NCBI GenBank assembly: GCA_946800325.1
Contig: OX326956.1
Span: 75,837,087-75,901,086 of the forward strand
Direction of reading: 5' to 3'
Source: Luzula sylvatica
Taxonomy: Eukaryota; Streptophyta; Magnoliopsida; Poales; Juncaceae
Length of the DNA stretch: 64,000 nt
The position numbers and the translations under genes are program-made. Numbering within the stretch: the stretch's first letter is position 1; each line of letters opens with the position of its first letter. The notes beneath the pieces are model-generated. The model searched no databases. It worked only from the letters and a program-made list of their open reading frames with translations, and was not told the DNA's origin. Below, piece after piece: positions 11,611 through 23,445 of the stretch.

Positions 11611-12467
11611 TGTATTAAAGTCTGTATTAAATATAATTATTTATATATGTAATTAATACATATTTCATACATACATGTTAAATGTACTTAATTAAATATT
11701 AGATTAATTTTGATAATTATAATTATCTAAAGAATTACTATAAATGATAATTATAATTATACTCATCATATTAATTTTCATACAAAGTACACAATCATAA
11801 TTATAATTTCGACACAACTACACAACACAATCCTAAACTCGACAAATCGAAAACAATCCTAAACTCGACAAATCGAAAACAATCCTAAACTCGACAATCC
11901 CAAATTAACAGTTACAAAACACGACAAAAATGAAAAAATCGACAATATATCCTCTGGTACCCGCCTCCGATTTCCGATTCATCGTCCATCTCGCACATCC
12001 ACTGGTACGCGCCTCCTCAGCCTTCGCCACTGGTACGCGCCTCCTCTGCTTAGTACCGACACCGTTATTTCCCTGCTACTGGATGCCTCCATTTATTCCG
12101 AAAACCTGCATTCAATCCAAAAAATACATTAAATATTTAATGAATTTTGAACTTAAAAGAAAAAACAGTTAAATTATTTAAATATTTATATCTCAAAATA
12201 GAAAAACAGTTTAAAATTATAAGAATTAAAATATATACTAAATTATACTCAATTCAAAATATTTCAAATAAAATATAAAACAGTTCAAAACAGAATTAAA
12301 CAAGAATTACAAACACTAAAAAAAAACAGTTTAAAATATTTCAAATATACATGAATTTCAAAATAATCCTAAATTAAATAAGTAACCTACACATAAATTA
12401 AAAAAAGAGTTTAAAAAAAAGAATTAAACAGAATTAAAAAAGGAAATTAACACAAACAAAAATAACC
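11611..12467. other. CACTA-2 interior, AT-rich, no recognised gene
   Basis: The 11935-12170 stretch contains three copies of CTGGTACSCGCCTCC (near 11953, 12000, 12029), on the minus strand GGAGGCGCGTACCAG. It may be the remnant of a coding region, but no protein family is recognisable. Confidence 0.35.
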
Positions 12468-12979
12468 TAAAAAATTTAGAAACCCTAACCCTAACTCTAA
12501 AAAATTTAGAAACCCTAACCCTAAAAACAGAATAATACTAAATTCAAAAACAGTTAAATTATACTAAAAATAGAATGTAATTACTTAATTAAAATATTTA
12601 ATCAGACTAAAAACAGAATAATTTAAATATACTAAAATATAATTTAAATATAATAAAATTATAATAAAATATAATTTAAATATACTAAAATTATACTAAA
12701 ATTATACTTAAAATATAATTTACTAAAAAATTTAGAAACCCTAACCCTAACTCTAAAAAATTTAGAAACCCTAACCCTAAAAACAGAATAATACTAAATT
12801 CAAAAACAGTTAAATTATACTAAAAACAGAATGTAATTACTTAATTAAAATATTTAATCAGACTAAAAACAGAATAATTTAAATATACTAAAATATAATT
12901 TAAATATAATAAAATTATAATAAAATATAATTTAAATATACTAAAATTATACTAAAATTATACTTAAAATATAATTTAC
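12468..12979. repeat. 256-bp tandem duplication with telomere-like AACCCTAACCCTAA
   Basis: The block starting AAAAAATTTAGAAACCCTAA at about 12468 is repeated at about 12724 with a period of 256 bp and very few differences; a partial third start lies at about 12990. Each copy holds two stretches of AACCCTAACCCTAA, the plant telomere unit in short interstitial form, separated by AT-rich DNA. This looks like replication slippage within CACTA-2 rather than telomeric origin. Confidence 0.75.
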
Positions 12980-13704
12980 TAAAATTATACTTAGAAACCC
13001 TAACCCTGACTCTAAAAAATTTAGAAACCGTAACCCTAACTCTAAAAAATTTAAAAAACCTAAAACAGATACATATTTGAGCCTAATCCTGATTTAAAAA
13101 ACCTAAAAAAATCCTAATTTAATCTAAATCAACACTTAAAATCCACACATAAAATCCAGATTCAAAAAAAAATTCAAAAATTTCTAAATCTAATCGAGGC
13201 TAAATCTAAATCTAAATCTAACCTATTAAACCGAGAGAGATAGACATACCAAGAGAGAGCAGGAGAGTTTCGTCGGCCTTCCACCACACCAGACCCGAGA
13301 GAGCAGCCGAGATTTAGGTCTTCCACCTAAAAAAATTTAAAAAACAGATTTTAAAAAACCATTTAAAAAAACAGATTTTAAAAAAAATTTGTTAAAAAAA
13401 AAATAGATTAAAAAAATAGAGATACGAGCGAGCTAATTAAGCCTACAAAATCAACACGAAAGATTCAAAAAAAAAAAATTCAACGGTTTATAAACCTAAT
13501 TAAGCCTAAAAATTCAAAAATTACCTTCAAACCTAATTAAGCCTAAATCTAAATCTAACCAAATTAAATGGAGAAATAGACATACCTTCAAACCCTAGAC
13601 GAGCAACCACCAGAAATGAGCAAGCGTTCCATCCACCAGAAATGAGCAATCCTTCGACCACCAGAAACGAGCAATAACCAGCCGAAAAGAGGAGATATAC
13701 TAAC

Positions 13705-13869
13705 AGAGAGGGGGAGGAGGAGAGGGACGGGGGCTGTGAGGGCAACAGCAGGCAGGGGGCTCGGCGAAGGGGGAAGAGGAGAGAGAAGGACAGGGGGGCA
13801 GGGCTGGGCGAAGGGGGAAGAGGAGAGAAGGAGAGGGGGGCTGGGCTGGGCGAAGGGGGAAGGGGAGAG
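13705..13869. repeat. G/A-rich minisatellite next to element D
   Basis: About three imperfect units containing GGGCGAAGGGGGAAGAGGAG. Overlapping open frames here are artefacts of the skewed composition. Element D inserted at its right edge, with the target duplication GAGAG in this GA-rich DNA. Confidence 0.6.
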
Positions 13870-14867
13870 TGAAGGAAATACAGTTTCAGGATCAACCGTA
13901 AAAGTGTACACAAGGATAAACGAATGTAGTCGTACATTCGTAGCCATATCTTTCAGTAGGAAAATCCGATTTGAATGGTTCAAATTGGGTAAGATAGATA
14001 ATTAGATTATCTATAACCTTCATGTAGAAATATATTTCATATGAACGAAGTATAAGTGTCGTTTCTGTGAAATACCGAAAGGGTGCAACAGTATGACATA
14101 CAGTTAGTAAAACAGTCATAACTTTTGCATACGAACTCCAATTGGGCTGGGCCAAATTGGGTCAAGTAGATAATGAGATTATCTACAACTTTCGTGTTGG
14201 TTGATTTTCTGTCAGAGATATTTATCAATTTCGTCTGGACAGAATACTGACCAGGTTCATGCAGTTTTCTGTGTGAGAGGGTGTATATTGGATATACATG
14301 CCTTTTGGCTAATCCTGATCCTATTGTATATAAATAGGATTTTCTCTCTCATCTTAACCAAGCAATTCATTCAGAATTATCCAGAAATTGTGAGACAAAT
14401 TTCTAGAGAGTGAAAAGGTGTAAAAGAGAGAAACCGTGAAAAGGTGTTTTACGGTTTAGAGAATCAATTCGATTAAGCAAGTTCACCGGTGCATCGTCTA
14501 GGCAGGTGCATCCGTGACCGACGTCTTGCGATTCAAGGTGGATACACGTAGAGGAGCAACAACTGAGGCTCTCACGATTGTGATCGATTCGGACGAGTAG
14601 ATTGAGTCGGAGACGAAATCAAGCGAATCGGCGAAGTCAACGAGCGGTGAAAGACGCGTGGTGTGGGACGCGCGTATTGTCACCAACGTGACAGGAGAAA
14701 GAAGGCAGCGATCAACCCTTCGTGTGCAATCAATTTTGCACCGGTAAAGATCTAACCTTCTATTTGCATCGTACCCTCGAAGTCGTGGCGTGATCTCGGG
14801 AATCGGGGAACCGGACCGGGCCTACATATCCGCTGCGCGGGCCCGGGGCCGGGGATATTCCCCTAAA
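13870..14867 (+). repeat. 5' LTR of element D
   Basis: Starts TGAAGGAAATACAG and ends near TTCCCCTAAA directly before the primer site. The TATA box TATAAATAG at 14339-14347 is preceded by CCTATTG, placing the transcript start in the TCTCTCATC region. It differs from the 3' copy by a few single-base changes and two one-base indels. Confidence 0.9.
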
Positions 14868-14868
14868 G

Positions 14869-14880
14869 TGGTATCAGAGC
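14869..14880 (+). other. Primer-binding site of element D
   Basis: TGGTATCAGAGC is the canonical plant copia primer site complementary to the 3' end of initiator tRNA-Met. It is still intact although the coding region is destroyed, consistent with selection on cis-acting signals. Confidence 0.9.
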
Positions 14881-15171
14881 GATCGCCATCGATTCGAGGG
14901 TCGAATCATAGTCGTATATTAGATATACGCACGGGTTATCAAAGTTCGTACCCGTTTGCATGATGTTACATATTTAGAATGTCAAATTCCATTAAAATCA
15001 CAAGTGAAATTCGCTAGAGATCGATCAATAGTTGATTGAGAGTATCTAGGAATAATCGTGAAAAGGTTTCATGATTTATCGTTTTGGAAACGAGCGAAAA
15101 CAGCAGTTCAAAAGTTGCAACGGACACTGTAGCAGATATAGGAAATTGAGATTTTTTCGAAAAAACACATA

Positions 15172-15626
15172 TTCCGTTATAACGGACTTGGTGTCCGTTG
15201 TAACGGACCCTGTATGGGATGCGGGGGTGTGAGGAGGACCGTGAAAACTGCATATTCCGTTGTAACGGACTTGGAGTCCGTTGTAACGGACCTTGTATCT
15301 GATACGAGGTTGCGGGGATGCCTAGGGTGTCTATTGGAGTCCGTTGTAACGGACTGGGTCCGTTGTAACGGAGCTCTACACAGTTTGTCCGTTGTAACGG
15401 ACTGTATGTTGCGTTGTAACGGACTGGTCTCTGGAAATTTGGACGAAAGTTTGCAGAAAATAGCGTTGTAACGGACCTAGGTTGCGTTGTAACGGACATG
15501 TTTCTGGCAAAATTTGGCCAAACTCCGAAATAAATAGCGTTGTAACGGACTGGACTTCCATTGTAACGGAGTGCCAAGTATACTGGAGGTCCGTTGTAAC
15601 GGACTATGTTGCGTTACAACGGACTG
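15172..15626. repeat. Array of TCCGTTGTAACGGA palindromes in the D leader
   Basis: About a dozen units of the palindrome GTCCGTTGTAACGGAC or variants (TTATAACGGAC, GCGTTGTAACGGAC), irregularly spaced by 10-50 bp and lying between the primer site and gag. Each unit joins an inverted pair of CCGTT and AACGG half sites. The minus-strand open frame of 187 codons over this array is an artefact of the repeat. Confidence 0.9.
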
Positions 15627-15915
15627 GTTTCTGGTTGCTGATTTTGTTTTCGTGATAACTTTGGCTACACAACTTGGAATATTGAGTTCTTTATATCGAT
15701 TTGATCGGCATCAATCATACCAGCATATAATTAGATAATTATTTAGAATAATTAGACTCCCAAATAAATACATATGCATTTATGAAAATCTTGTGATAGT
15801 GATATAATTGGATTATGTCACGGATTTAGAAACGTGCAATGGCATGATCCCTCATAATATTTAAGTCATGGAAATGCCTTCCATATTCACAACCACTATG
15901 ATCGGTACTACGTCT

Positions 15916-16267
15916 CACATGGGTTAAGGCCAAAGCCGACATGGGTTATTGTAGTCATCGACGGGGTGGCAAGCGTTAAATAGGGACTGATAAGGGTTAA
16001 GGCCAAAGCCGACTTATTAGTAGTTTATTTGAACGATACGATGAGTATGGTTGTGACTTAACCGTTCTATCCAGTAAGGGTTGAGGCCAAAGCCGACTTG
16101 ATTGGAAGTTCGGGGCATAGATAGGATGCACACACGGAACTGGGATTGTATTGGATACGATTCATCACCGAAATCCTATAAAGGTTCAAGAGTCGCATTG
16201 GATGCGATTGGATATAATCCTACCTAAATAGCGAGATCCCATTCGTCTGCCAAAGCAACTTATGGGA
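15916..16267 (+). ncRNA. Four-hairpin leader RNA motif of element D
   Basis: Four hairpins at 15916-15944, 15986-16021, 16071-16105 and 16237-16267. The first three share the core GGGTTRAGGCCAAAGCCGA, itself a small GGC-CAAA-GCC hairpin; the fourth has TGC-CAAA-GCA, a paired change. Outer stems differ in sequence but pair: CATG/CATG, ACTGATAAG/CTTATTAGT, CCAGTAAG/CTTGATTGG, TCCCAT/ATGGGA. This pattern indicates conserved RNA structure in the untranslated leader. The function is unknown; packaging or dimerisation is a guess. Confidence 0.6.
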
Positions 16268-16439
16268 GGATCGTGATATATGGATCTTGAGTGTTATGGA
16301 CTTGGAGTCCCGTATCGGTATGAGGGTTATCGATTCGATAAAATAACACTATCATATAATTATCATATAAGCATATAGATTAAGTACGCACGGTTAGGAA
16401 TTAATCTTCATCATCCGTTTAGAATTATGTTTTCAAGCA

Positions 16440-19400
16440 ACACCAAATATATCGATTAGATCGATATGATAGATGGCTTTTGGGTCGGAATTACCGTTAT
16501 TAACCTTGATAGTCAAAGAATAGTTCTTAGACTTAAAGGAACGTGTTGGACACGGAAATGGTAGATTCGGGGCTCGAGGCTTTGGCTTTAGAGAAAGCCG
16601 GGTTCGATAAACTTAAGAAGGAATCGAACAATATTACGTGCCTTGTGGTGGCATGTATAGACGCAAATTTCTCAAAATTGTTTTGAGAATTCGGGTGTAT
16701 ATGAAAGTAAAACACAACGCTCATGAAATAGTTTCAAGAGCTAGAGCGCGTTGAATGACTCAATGCGGCTCAAAGAGTAGGTTAATTTTGAGACGCCTTA
16801 TGGGTCTTTGATTAACACTCGTGTGTTGATGGTACGAGATTTGATGTTCGTGACCGAATATCATATGCATTCGATAGATAAGTCGATCCCGAAATTGCAT
16901 GTGATGCGATTTAAATTTGAATTGGAGATGCTCAGAGTTTCCGAGGAATCCAATGCATATAGATGCGTGGATGTCCTTGTAATTCAAAAGCGGGATCGAA
17001 AGAAATGTATGTCTAAGGGTATTTTGGGAAAATGTTTTCCAAAAATGGAAAGTTCGGACAAGGAGTTGTCCAAACTAGTGACTCAAAGAATGGTGAAATC
17101 CGAGGAGGATTAAACCTAGAAGTTGATTGCTTCTTTTGGCATTGCCGTCTTGGCCATATAAACCAGATACGCGTATCTAGATTCCATGTGATTGAATGCT
17201 AGAATCATTCGAATTAGATTTGATTGATTAATGCAATACTTATTTATTAGGCAAAACGACAAATGGCATCATTCTCCAAAGTATTGGAGAAAGATCCAGC
17301 GAATTATTGGAAATTATATTTACATATGATGTTCCGATAAGTTCCGAGGCAAGAGGAGGCTATCGGTATTTTGTTAAGTTTATGGACGGTTAAAGTAGAT
17401 ATGAAAATATCTATTTAATGCGTGCCGAAACAGACACTTTTGAAAGGTTCAAAGAGTTTCAAAAACGAAATACGAAATCAACTAAGCAAGAAAATCAAAG
17501 CTTTTCGATAGGATCGAGAAGGCGAGTATTTGAGCTAAACCTTTCGATAGGATCGAAGAGGCGATATTTGAGTTATGAATATTAATGATCATTTATGATT
17601 GTGGAATCGTTTCACGATTGCCTTTATTCGGAACATTGAGATGTGTCCGAAAAGAGGAAATGAACGCATGTTGGACATGGTTCGATAAATGATGAGTCAA
17701 TAAGATCTCCCAAAAATGTTTTGGGGATACGCCCTTGAGACAGCGGCACTAATGAATGGTTGCATATAAGATATGAACCATAAACCTTCTAATCGGTACA
17801 AAAGACGCCATATGAGATATGGATCGGAATGGTTCCGAAGTTGTCACTTGTACAGATTTGAGGACGTGAGTGTATTTCGAAATTTGTTTCGGTTAAACTC
17901 AATCCCAAATCTGGAAATTGTTCGTTTATCCTTAAGGAAACTAAAGGGTATTAGTTAAAACGTCCCGACGAAAATGAGATTTTCGTGGCTCGAAGAGATG
18001 TCTTCTTGGAGGAGGACTAGATGCGCACAAGTTTGGAACTTGGTGCCATTTCTCTCTATGCGGGCTAGTGGGAGTAGAATAAATCTCGAAAGAGTTCGTG
18101 ATTTGAAAATGAACATTGTACCGATGAAAGTTGACATGGCTTCATCAAGAGTTGATGAACGCAAGTCGAACACACAAAGGAATTTTTCGTAGATCAAGTA
18201 GGCTATATCATAAGCCGGTAAATACGGATTTATCGTGGCTAATGATGATAGATTGAAATCATATGATGATTCGATATCCTACAAGGATTCTATGAAAAGT
18301 TGATTCCACATGACATGGTGTCATGAAATCTGAGATTCGATCCATGTGAATTATCAAGTTTAGAACTTGATTTCATTACTTTCTAGGTTAGACCCGTGAA
18401 ATGTGAGTGGGTTTTTCAAGATGAAGAACCGACATGGATAGGAATACGCATATATGTAAAGCGAGGCTTTTTGCGAAAAGTTTCATGCAATTCATAGTCG
18501 GACTATGAAGAAACGTTTTCGCTTGTTGCCATGCTTTCCCATTCTCGAAATTATGCTTGCCATGGTCGCGTATTATGACTATGTGATGTGGCCAAATGGA
18601 TGTCAAAACCGAATTTCTTGACAGAAATTTTATGAAAGGATGTGTACTTGACACAACCTTACGGTTTTGTCGATTCATAAGAATCGGGGATAAGATATGC
18701 ACGCTTTAACGATCCATATGATGGATTAGAGAAAGCTTCTCGGAATTGGAATATTCGTTTTGACAAAATTATAAACTGTTATAAAATTGTCGAAACGAAT
18801 GGAAACTTTGTGTACACATGAAGGTTAGTGGGAGCTGCGTTATATTTCTTGTAACGACAAAGGATTTAGACGAGACCGCTTATGAATTAAGCGTGAAGAT
18901 CTATAGGATAGATCTAAAAAGTTCCTCGTTCTATGTTATAGCACATATATCGACATATTGTTGAAAATGGTTTTCAACATGTAAACTCCTTGGAGGAGAT
19001 AAATCGAAATGTCGAATGGCAGAAATTTTCAACGGCTCGATGTGAGACATCAAGCAGCGCGAAAAGTAATAATATGATGCCTTACATTTGATGTTAGGAT
19101 CTATTATATCTGTCATGATATGTATGTGGCTATCTGTCATACAAATAAAGCGTCTAGTTCACCGTCAATAAAATTCATGGGAATCACATGAGTTTGAATG
19201 TAATTCGATTACATGAGACTAACTCTTGTGATTGTATAATGGTTATACAAATATATACATAATGGTTATGTATATTTAAAACCCATCGGGATTTGTATTG
19301 ATAGAGGTGAAGTTTATCCTTGAATACTTTGCGAAAGAATTCAGGATTTATTATCTATAATGGTGTGGAGGACGTGTTGGTTATAAAGAGTTATAACAAA

Positions 19401-19890
19401 CAACAGATTCCAAAGATGAAGCACGTCCAAATATGTAGCACGACTTTCGATCACAAAGTGTGTACATGTTTTGCTTAAATGAAAACACGGTTATGTGGAA
19501 AGGTTCCACAAGACCAATAGTTTATGATTCTATTTACGGTGGCGAGTATATTGCGGTTATTAATCGCAAAAGGAAGTGGTATGGATCAAGGATACATGAC
19601 CAAACTCTAGTAGTCACGAGTTATCGGATTTATGGTTGTTTATTGTGTGAGACGCAATAGTACAAGCCAAAAATGCCGAGGTCACAACCACTTCTAGCCA
19701 ATACTCAGAAAATTTCATTTGATCCATGAAATTTTGTGAAAAGATGTGATCGTAGGTATTGGAAATGTTCCAATCCTGATGATGATTAACACTAGCGGGA
19801 ACGTGCGGACCCGTTTACAAAACCGCTCTCTCTAGTCGCGCGTGACTGTCATGCGATGACTATGGGTATGGAGATACCTAGAGGAGGAAG
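16440..19890 (+). pseudogene. Element D gag-pol remnant
   Basis: Collinear copia signatures remain: NNITCLVVACIDANFSKLF (gag) near 16630, WHCRLGHIN (pre-integrase) at about 17138, ARGGYRYFV and YENIYLMRAE (integrase) near 17350-17430, MLDMVR and DLPKMFWGYALETAA near 17668-17750, and ADPFTKPL (end of RNase H region) near 19808. Between them are many stop codons and frame changes, and YVDD is not recognisable. The order and the gag wording match element B, so D derives from a B-like element. No functional protein can be made. Confidence 0.85.
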
Positions 19891-21079
19891 AAGATAGTAG
19901 AGTGTAGTTATCTAATACGATAGTCCTCGCAGGTTATGGGTATGGAGATACCCATAGGTAAACGTTGTATCACCCAAATACTTAGTCCATATGAATGCAT
20001 CCCTTTTAAAATTTTGTTTACTTAAATTAATATGCATTCACCTTATATGAAAACTGTGTGCTGGGTTGTGTAATATGATTGTTACATGAACCTTGATTTG
20101 AACTTGTGTGGACGTCGACATGGTTGAGGACCATGTGCAGCGAAACCGTCACACTTAAAGTGTCATTTCTAAACATCCCTAGTCGCCGGTCAGTTTGCTT
20201 AAGAGAGAAGCATTACTATTACAAGGGAATAGACTGAACGCGTACACTAGTACGTTTGCCGAGGAGATAATTATGTTTTGCTAATCATGGGACAAAGGAG
20301 TTTGTCGAATCGGGAACGTAGATATATGTTAGGTTACATGTATTGGATATGACCGAAGCCGCGAGACCATGACATGGTTTAGTCATTATAGATGGACTTG
20401 CGACGGATGGGGTTTTAGATTCTTCAAACTTGAGGGGATCATTGATTGCGTTTCGTGCGTAACACAATGCTTTGATATGATCTTACGCTCACCGTAACAG
20501 GGAGTTAAAAGGGTCATCATTGGGTATTGTCCGAAACAAGGAATTCAATGTGAGTCTCCAAGATAGGAATTGTTTATTCCGAAAGGAAGAGATATCTCTT
20601 AGGCGCCGCTCGATGAGTCGATTAACGAAACCTGCGGCCGCAGTCAATGATATTAATGGTTAATATCGATTGAAATTTGTTAACTCAACTCGGAATCGGG
20701 GAATAAGTGTAGTTAATCAAATTATAAGGATGACTATTACCATGCCTTTTGATTAACGGATATCGCAAACAAGAGAACTAGTAACCGCTATTCGAGATAG
20801 GCACAATGATCACAATCATTATTCGTTTAACATGGGTAGCTATGATGGAGTGACTAGATCCCGCTCATGAGCTTGTAGGTATTGGAAACAACCTACTGCC
20901 ATCGTTAAGTCGAACCTACATGGTCACACAACGAGTCGTACTAAGTCGGGCTTGATCATAAAATTGGCACATAGGATGTGCATAGCTTGGTATTTGATAC
21001 GCGAGCTATATTATCTAAAATCGTGCGTATTGGATATGCATGAGTACCTTTTAGGTAGATCTGAAATTGAGTGGGAGAC

Positions 21080-22077
21080 TGAAGGAAATACAGTTTCAGG
21101 ATCAACCGTAAAAGTGTACACAAGGATAAACGAATGTAGTCGTACATTCGTAGCCATATCTTTCAGTAGGAAAATCCGATTTGAATGGTTCAAATTGGGT
21201 AAGATAGATAATTAGATTATCTATAACCTTCATGTAGAAATATATTTCATATGAACGAAGTATAAGTGTCGTTTCTGTGAAATACCGAAAGGGTGCAACA
21301 GTATGACATACAGTTAGTAAAACAGTCATAACTTTTGCATACGAACTCCAATTGGGCTGGGCCAAATTGGGTCGAGTAGATAATGAGATTATCTACAACT
21401 TTCGTGTTGGTTGATTTTCTGTCAGAGAAATTTATCAATTTCGTCTGGACAGAATACTGACCAGGTTCATGCAGTTTTCTGTGTGAGAGGGTGTATATTG
21501 GATATACATGCCTTTTGGCTAATCCTGATCCTATTGTATATAAATAGGATTTTCTCTCTCATCTTAACCAAGCAATTCATTCAGAATTATCCAGAAAATT
21601 GTGAGACAAATTTCTAGAGAGTGAAAGGTGTAAAAGAGAGAAACCGTGAAAAGGTGTTTTACGGTTTAGAGAATCAATTCGATTAAGCAAGTTCACCGGT
21701 GCATCGTCTAGGCAGGTGCATCCGTGACCGACGTCTTGCGATTCAAGGTGGATACACGTAGAGGAGCAACAACTGAGGCTCTCACGATTGTGATCGATTC
21801 GGACGAGTAGATTGAGTCGGAGACGAAATCAAGCGAATCGGCGAAGTCAACGAGCGGTGAAAGACGCGTGGTGTGGGACGCGCGTATTGTCACCAACGTG
21901 ACAGGAGAAAGAAGGCAGCGATCAACCCTTCGTGTGCAATCAATTTTGCACCGGTAAAGATCTAACCTTCTATTTGCATCGTACCCTCGAAGTCGTGGCG
22001 TGATCTCGGGAATCGGGGAACCGGACCGGGCCTACATATCCGCTGCGCGGGCCCGGGGCCGGGGATATTCCCCTAAA
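21080..22077 (+). repeat. 3' LTR of element D
   Basis: Starts TGAAGGAAATACAG after the polypurine tract GAGTGGGAGAC and matches the 5' LTR almost perfectly over 998 bp. It has the same TATA box (TATAAATAG near 21539). Confidence 0.9.
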
Positions 22078-22204
22078 GAGAGAGGGAGGGCTGGGCTGTG
22101 GAGGAGGGGAAGAGGGGCTGTGGAGAGAAGAGAGGGAAGAGGGGCGAATGTTTAGGGTTAAGAGAGAGAAGGAGGCCAGCGGGGTATAAGAAGGTGTATA
22201 CAAC

Positions 22205-22755
22205 ATCACCGACGGGCCAACGGAGAAGGGCATTAGCGACGGCTCTAGTAGCGACGGGCCAACGGAGAAGGGCATTTGCGGCGGTTTTCATATCACCGAC
22301 GGGCCGTCGGTGATATTTTTGAAAATGGCGGTTTTCAGCAGATTATTAGCGACGGTTACAATATCTACGACGGGCCGACGCAAAGTTTTAGCGACGGTTC
22401 TATTAGCGACGGGCCAACGGAGAAGAGCATTAGCGGCGGTTTTCATATTACCGACGGCCCGTCGGTGATATTTTTGAAAAATGGCGGTTTTCAGCAGATT
22501 ATTAGCGACGGTTACAATATCACCGACGGGCCGACGCACAGTATTAGCGACGGTTTATGAATCACCGACGGGCCGACGCACAGTATTAGCGACGGTGTGA
22601 AGCTTTAGCGACGGGCCGACGGTAATATTTGAACATCTACGACGGGCCGTCGCTAATAAAACCGTCGGTAATAAACTTCTGCGACGGGCCGTCGGTGAAA
22701 GCGCGTTTTCTTAGGGACGGACCGTCGCTGATACTCTCCCCGTCGCTGATACCCC
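22205..22755. repeat. CACTA-2 right subterminal GCGACGG array
   Basis: Some twenty copies of GCGACGG/CCGTCGC and the related ACCGACGGGCCGTCGGTGA palindrome. A ~165-bp stretch with GGCGGTTTTCAGCAGATTAT is repeated at about 22323 and 22484. The open frames across this array come from the repeat and are not genes. Confidence 0.8.
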
Positions 22756-22772
22756 CATCTGTTGTAGTGTTG

Positions 22773-23445
22773 CAAGAAAAATCTTCTGTTTTACAGGAAC
22801 AAGTAGATCTTCCGCACATCCATTACCCTCTTCAAATTATTGAATCTACAAATCCTCAACAAGTCATTGATCCTTCAGCACCTTCACAAAACACTCAACA
22901 AATTCAAGAACTTCCACAACACAGTACAAACATTATTTCTGAAAAATCTCAATCCACACACACCATGGCTACAAGATCAAAAACGAATTCCCTAAAACCA
23001 AGAAAATTCACTGTTCTTACTGCCTCCATACCTTCTTCCAACTCCACAATAAGCCTCATTGAACCTACTTCTTACTCACTTGCATCTAAAGATCAACACT
23101 GGCGAGAAGCAATGGCTGTGGAAATAAATGCTCTCCTAAAACAAGGTATGTGGCAACTTGTTGAGAAACCACACAACACTAACATTGTTAAGTGTAAATG
23201 GATTTACAGGATTAAACGAAAACCAGATGGGAGCATTGATCGTTACAAAGCAAGGCTCGTAGCTAAAGGATACTCACAAGAGGAAGGAATCGACTATGGT
23301 GAAACTTTCAGCCCGGTGGTCAAGGCGACAACCATTCAATTGGTCCTCTCTCCAGCAACCTCCTTAAATTGGCAAATCAAGCGACTCGATGTCGACAATG
23401 CTTTTCTCAATGGCGATCTTTCAGAACCTGTATTCATGGAGCAAC
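22773..23445 (+). pseudogene. Element E pol, second part (start of reverse transcriptase)
   Basis: This continues element E after CACTA-2. It is a Ser/Gln-rich linker followed by the copia reverse transcriptase start: HWREAMAVEINAL, VKCKWIYRIKRKPDGSIDRY, KARLVAKGYSQEEGIDYGET, FSPVVKATT and the first catalytic Asp region LDVDNAFLNGDL. It stops at MEQ, where the LTR of element A begins; the YVDD box and RNase H are missing. Its frame is open throughout. Confidence 0.9.

Larger units (their letters stand above)
13870..22077 (+). mobile_element. Element D: copia retrotransposon with young LTRs and dead interior
   Basis: Two direct LTRs of 998 bp (13870-14867, 21080-22077) differ at only about four or five positions by eye. 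Flanks are GAGAG on both sides (13865-13869, 22078-22082), although the GA-rich target makes the exact border uncertain. The primer site TGGTATCAGAGC lies at 14869-14880 and the polypurine tract GAGTGGGAGAC sits just before the 3' LTR. The interior is collinear with a copia gag-pol but full of stops and frame changes. The LTR, leader and polypurine tract are homologous to element B, so D is its non-autonomous relative. Confidence 0.9.
11357..22769. mobile_element. CACTA-2: CACTA transposon inside element E
   Basis: The left end CACTACAACGGATTGGAGTA and the complement of the right end CACTACAACAGATGGGGGTA continue into AGCGACGG. The 3-bp flanks are TTG on both sides (11354-11356, 22770-22772). 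Subterminal arrays of GCGACGG/CCGTCGC lie at 11376-11610 and 22205-22755. Without element D it would be about 3.2 kb. I recognise no transposase in it. A GC/CT-rich block (13560-13870, read on minus) with repeated TTTCTGGTGG looks like a 5' leader on the minus strand, so it is probably a non-autonomous derivative. Confidence 0.9.
8250..23445 (+). mobile_element. Element E: Ty1/copia retrotransposon, interrupted and 3'-truncated
   Basis: A 5' LTR (about 8250-8609, starting TGTTAGAAAG) is followed by the primer site TGGTATCAGGAGAC at 8625, a leader, gag-pol remnants at 9072-11356 and the continuation of pol at 22773-23445. It is split by CACTA-2 (11357-22769), which duplicated TTG; the reading frame matches on either side of the insertion. 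It ends inside the reverse transcriptase region, where element A begins. The remaining pol, RNase H and the 3' LTR are absent from the window, lost in the deletion that also cut A. Confidence 0.85.

Noticed and set aside
12478..13050. Telomere or ancestral chromosome end
   Set aside because: Only two to three telomere units at a time, inside a tandem-duplicated segment of a transposon and mixed with AT-rich DNA.
13533..14005. Proline- or glycine-rich open frames near the D 5' LTR
   Set aside because: They are composed of a GA-rich minisatellite fused to LTR sequence. The same VSGSTVKVYT frame appears at each copy of the LTR, so it is LTR-derived, not a gene.
15014..15577. 187-codon minus-strand open frame with repeated SPLQRT/VRYNG
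   Set aside because: It is the translation of the CCGTTGTAACGG palindrome array in the D leader.
22276..22560. Repetitive open frames with ISDGPT/RRPVGDI
   Set aside because: They are translations of the GCGACGG subterminal array of CACTA-2 on both strands.
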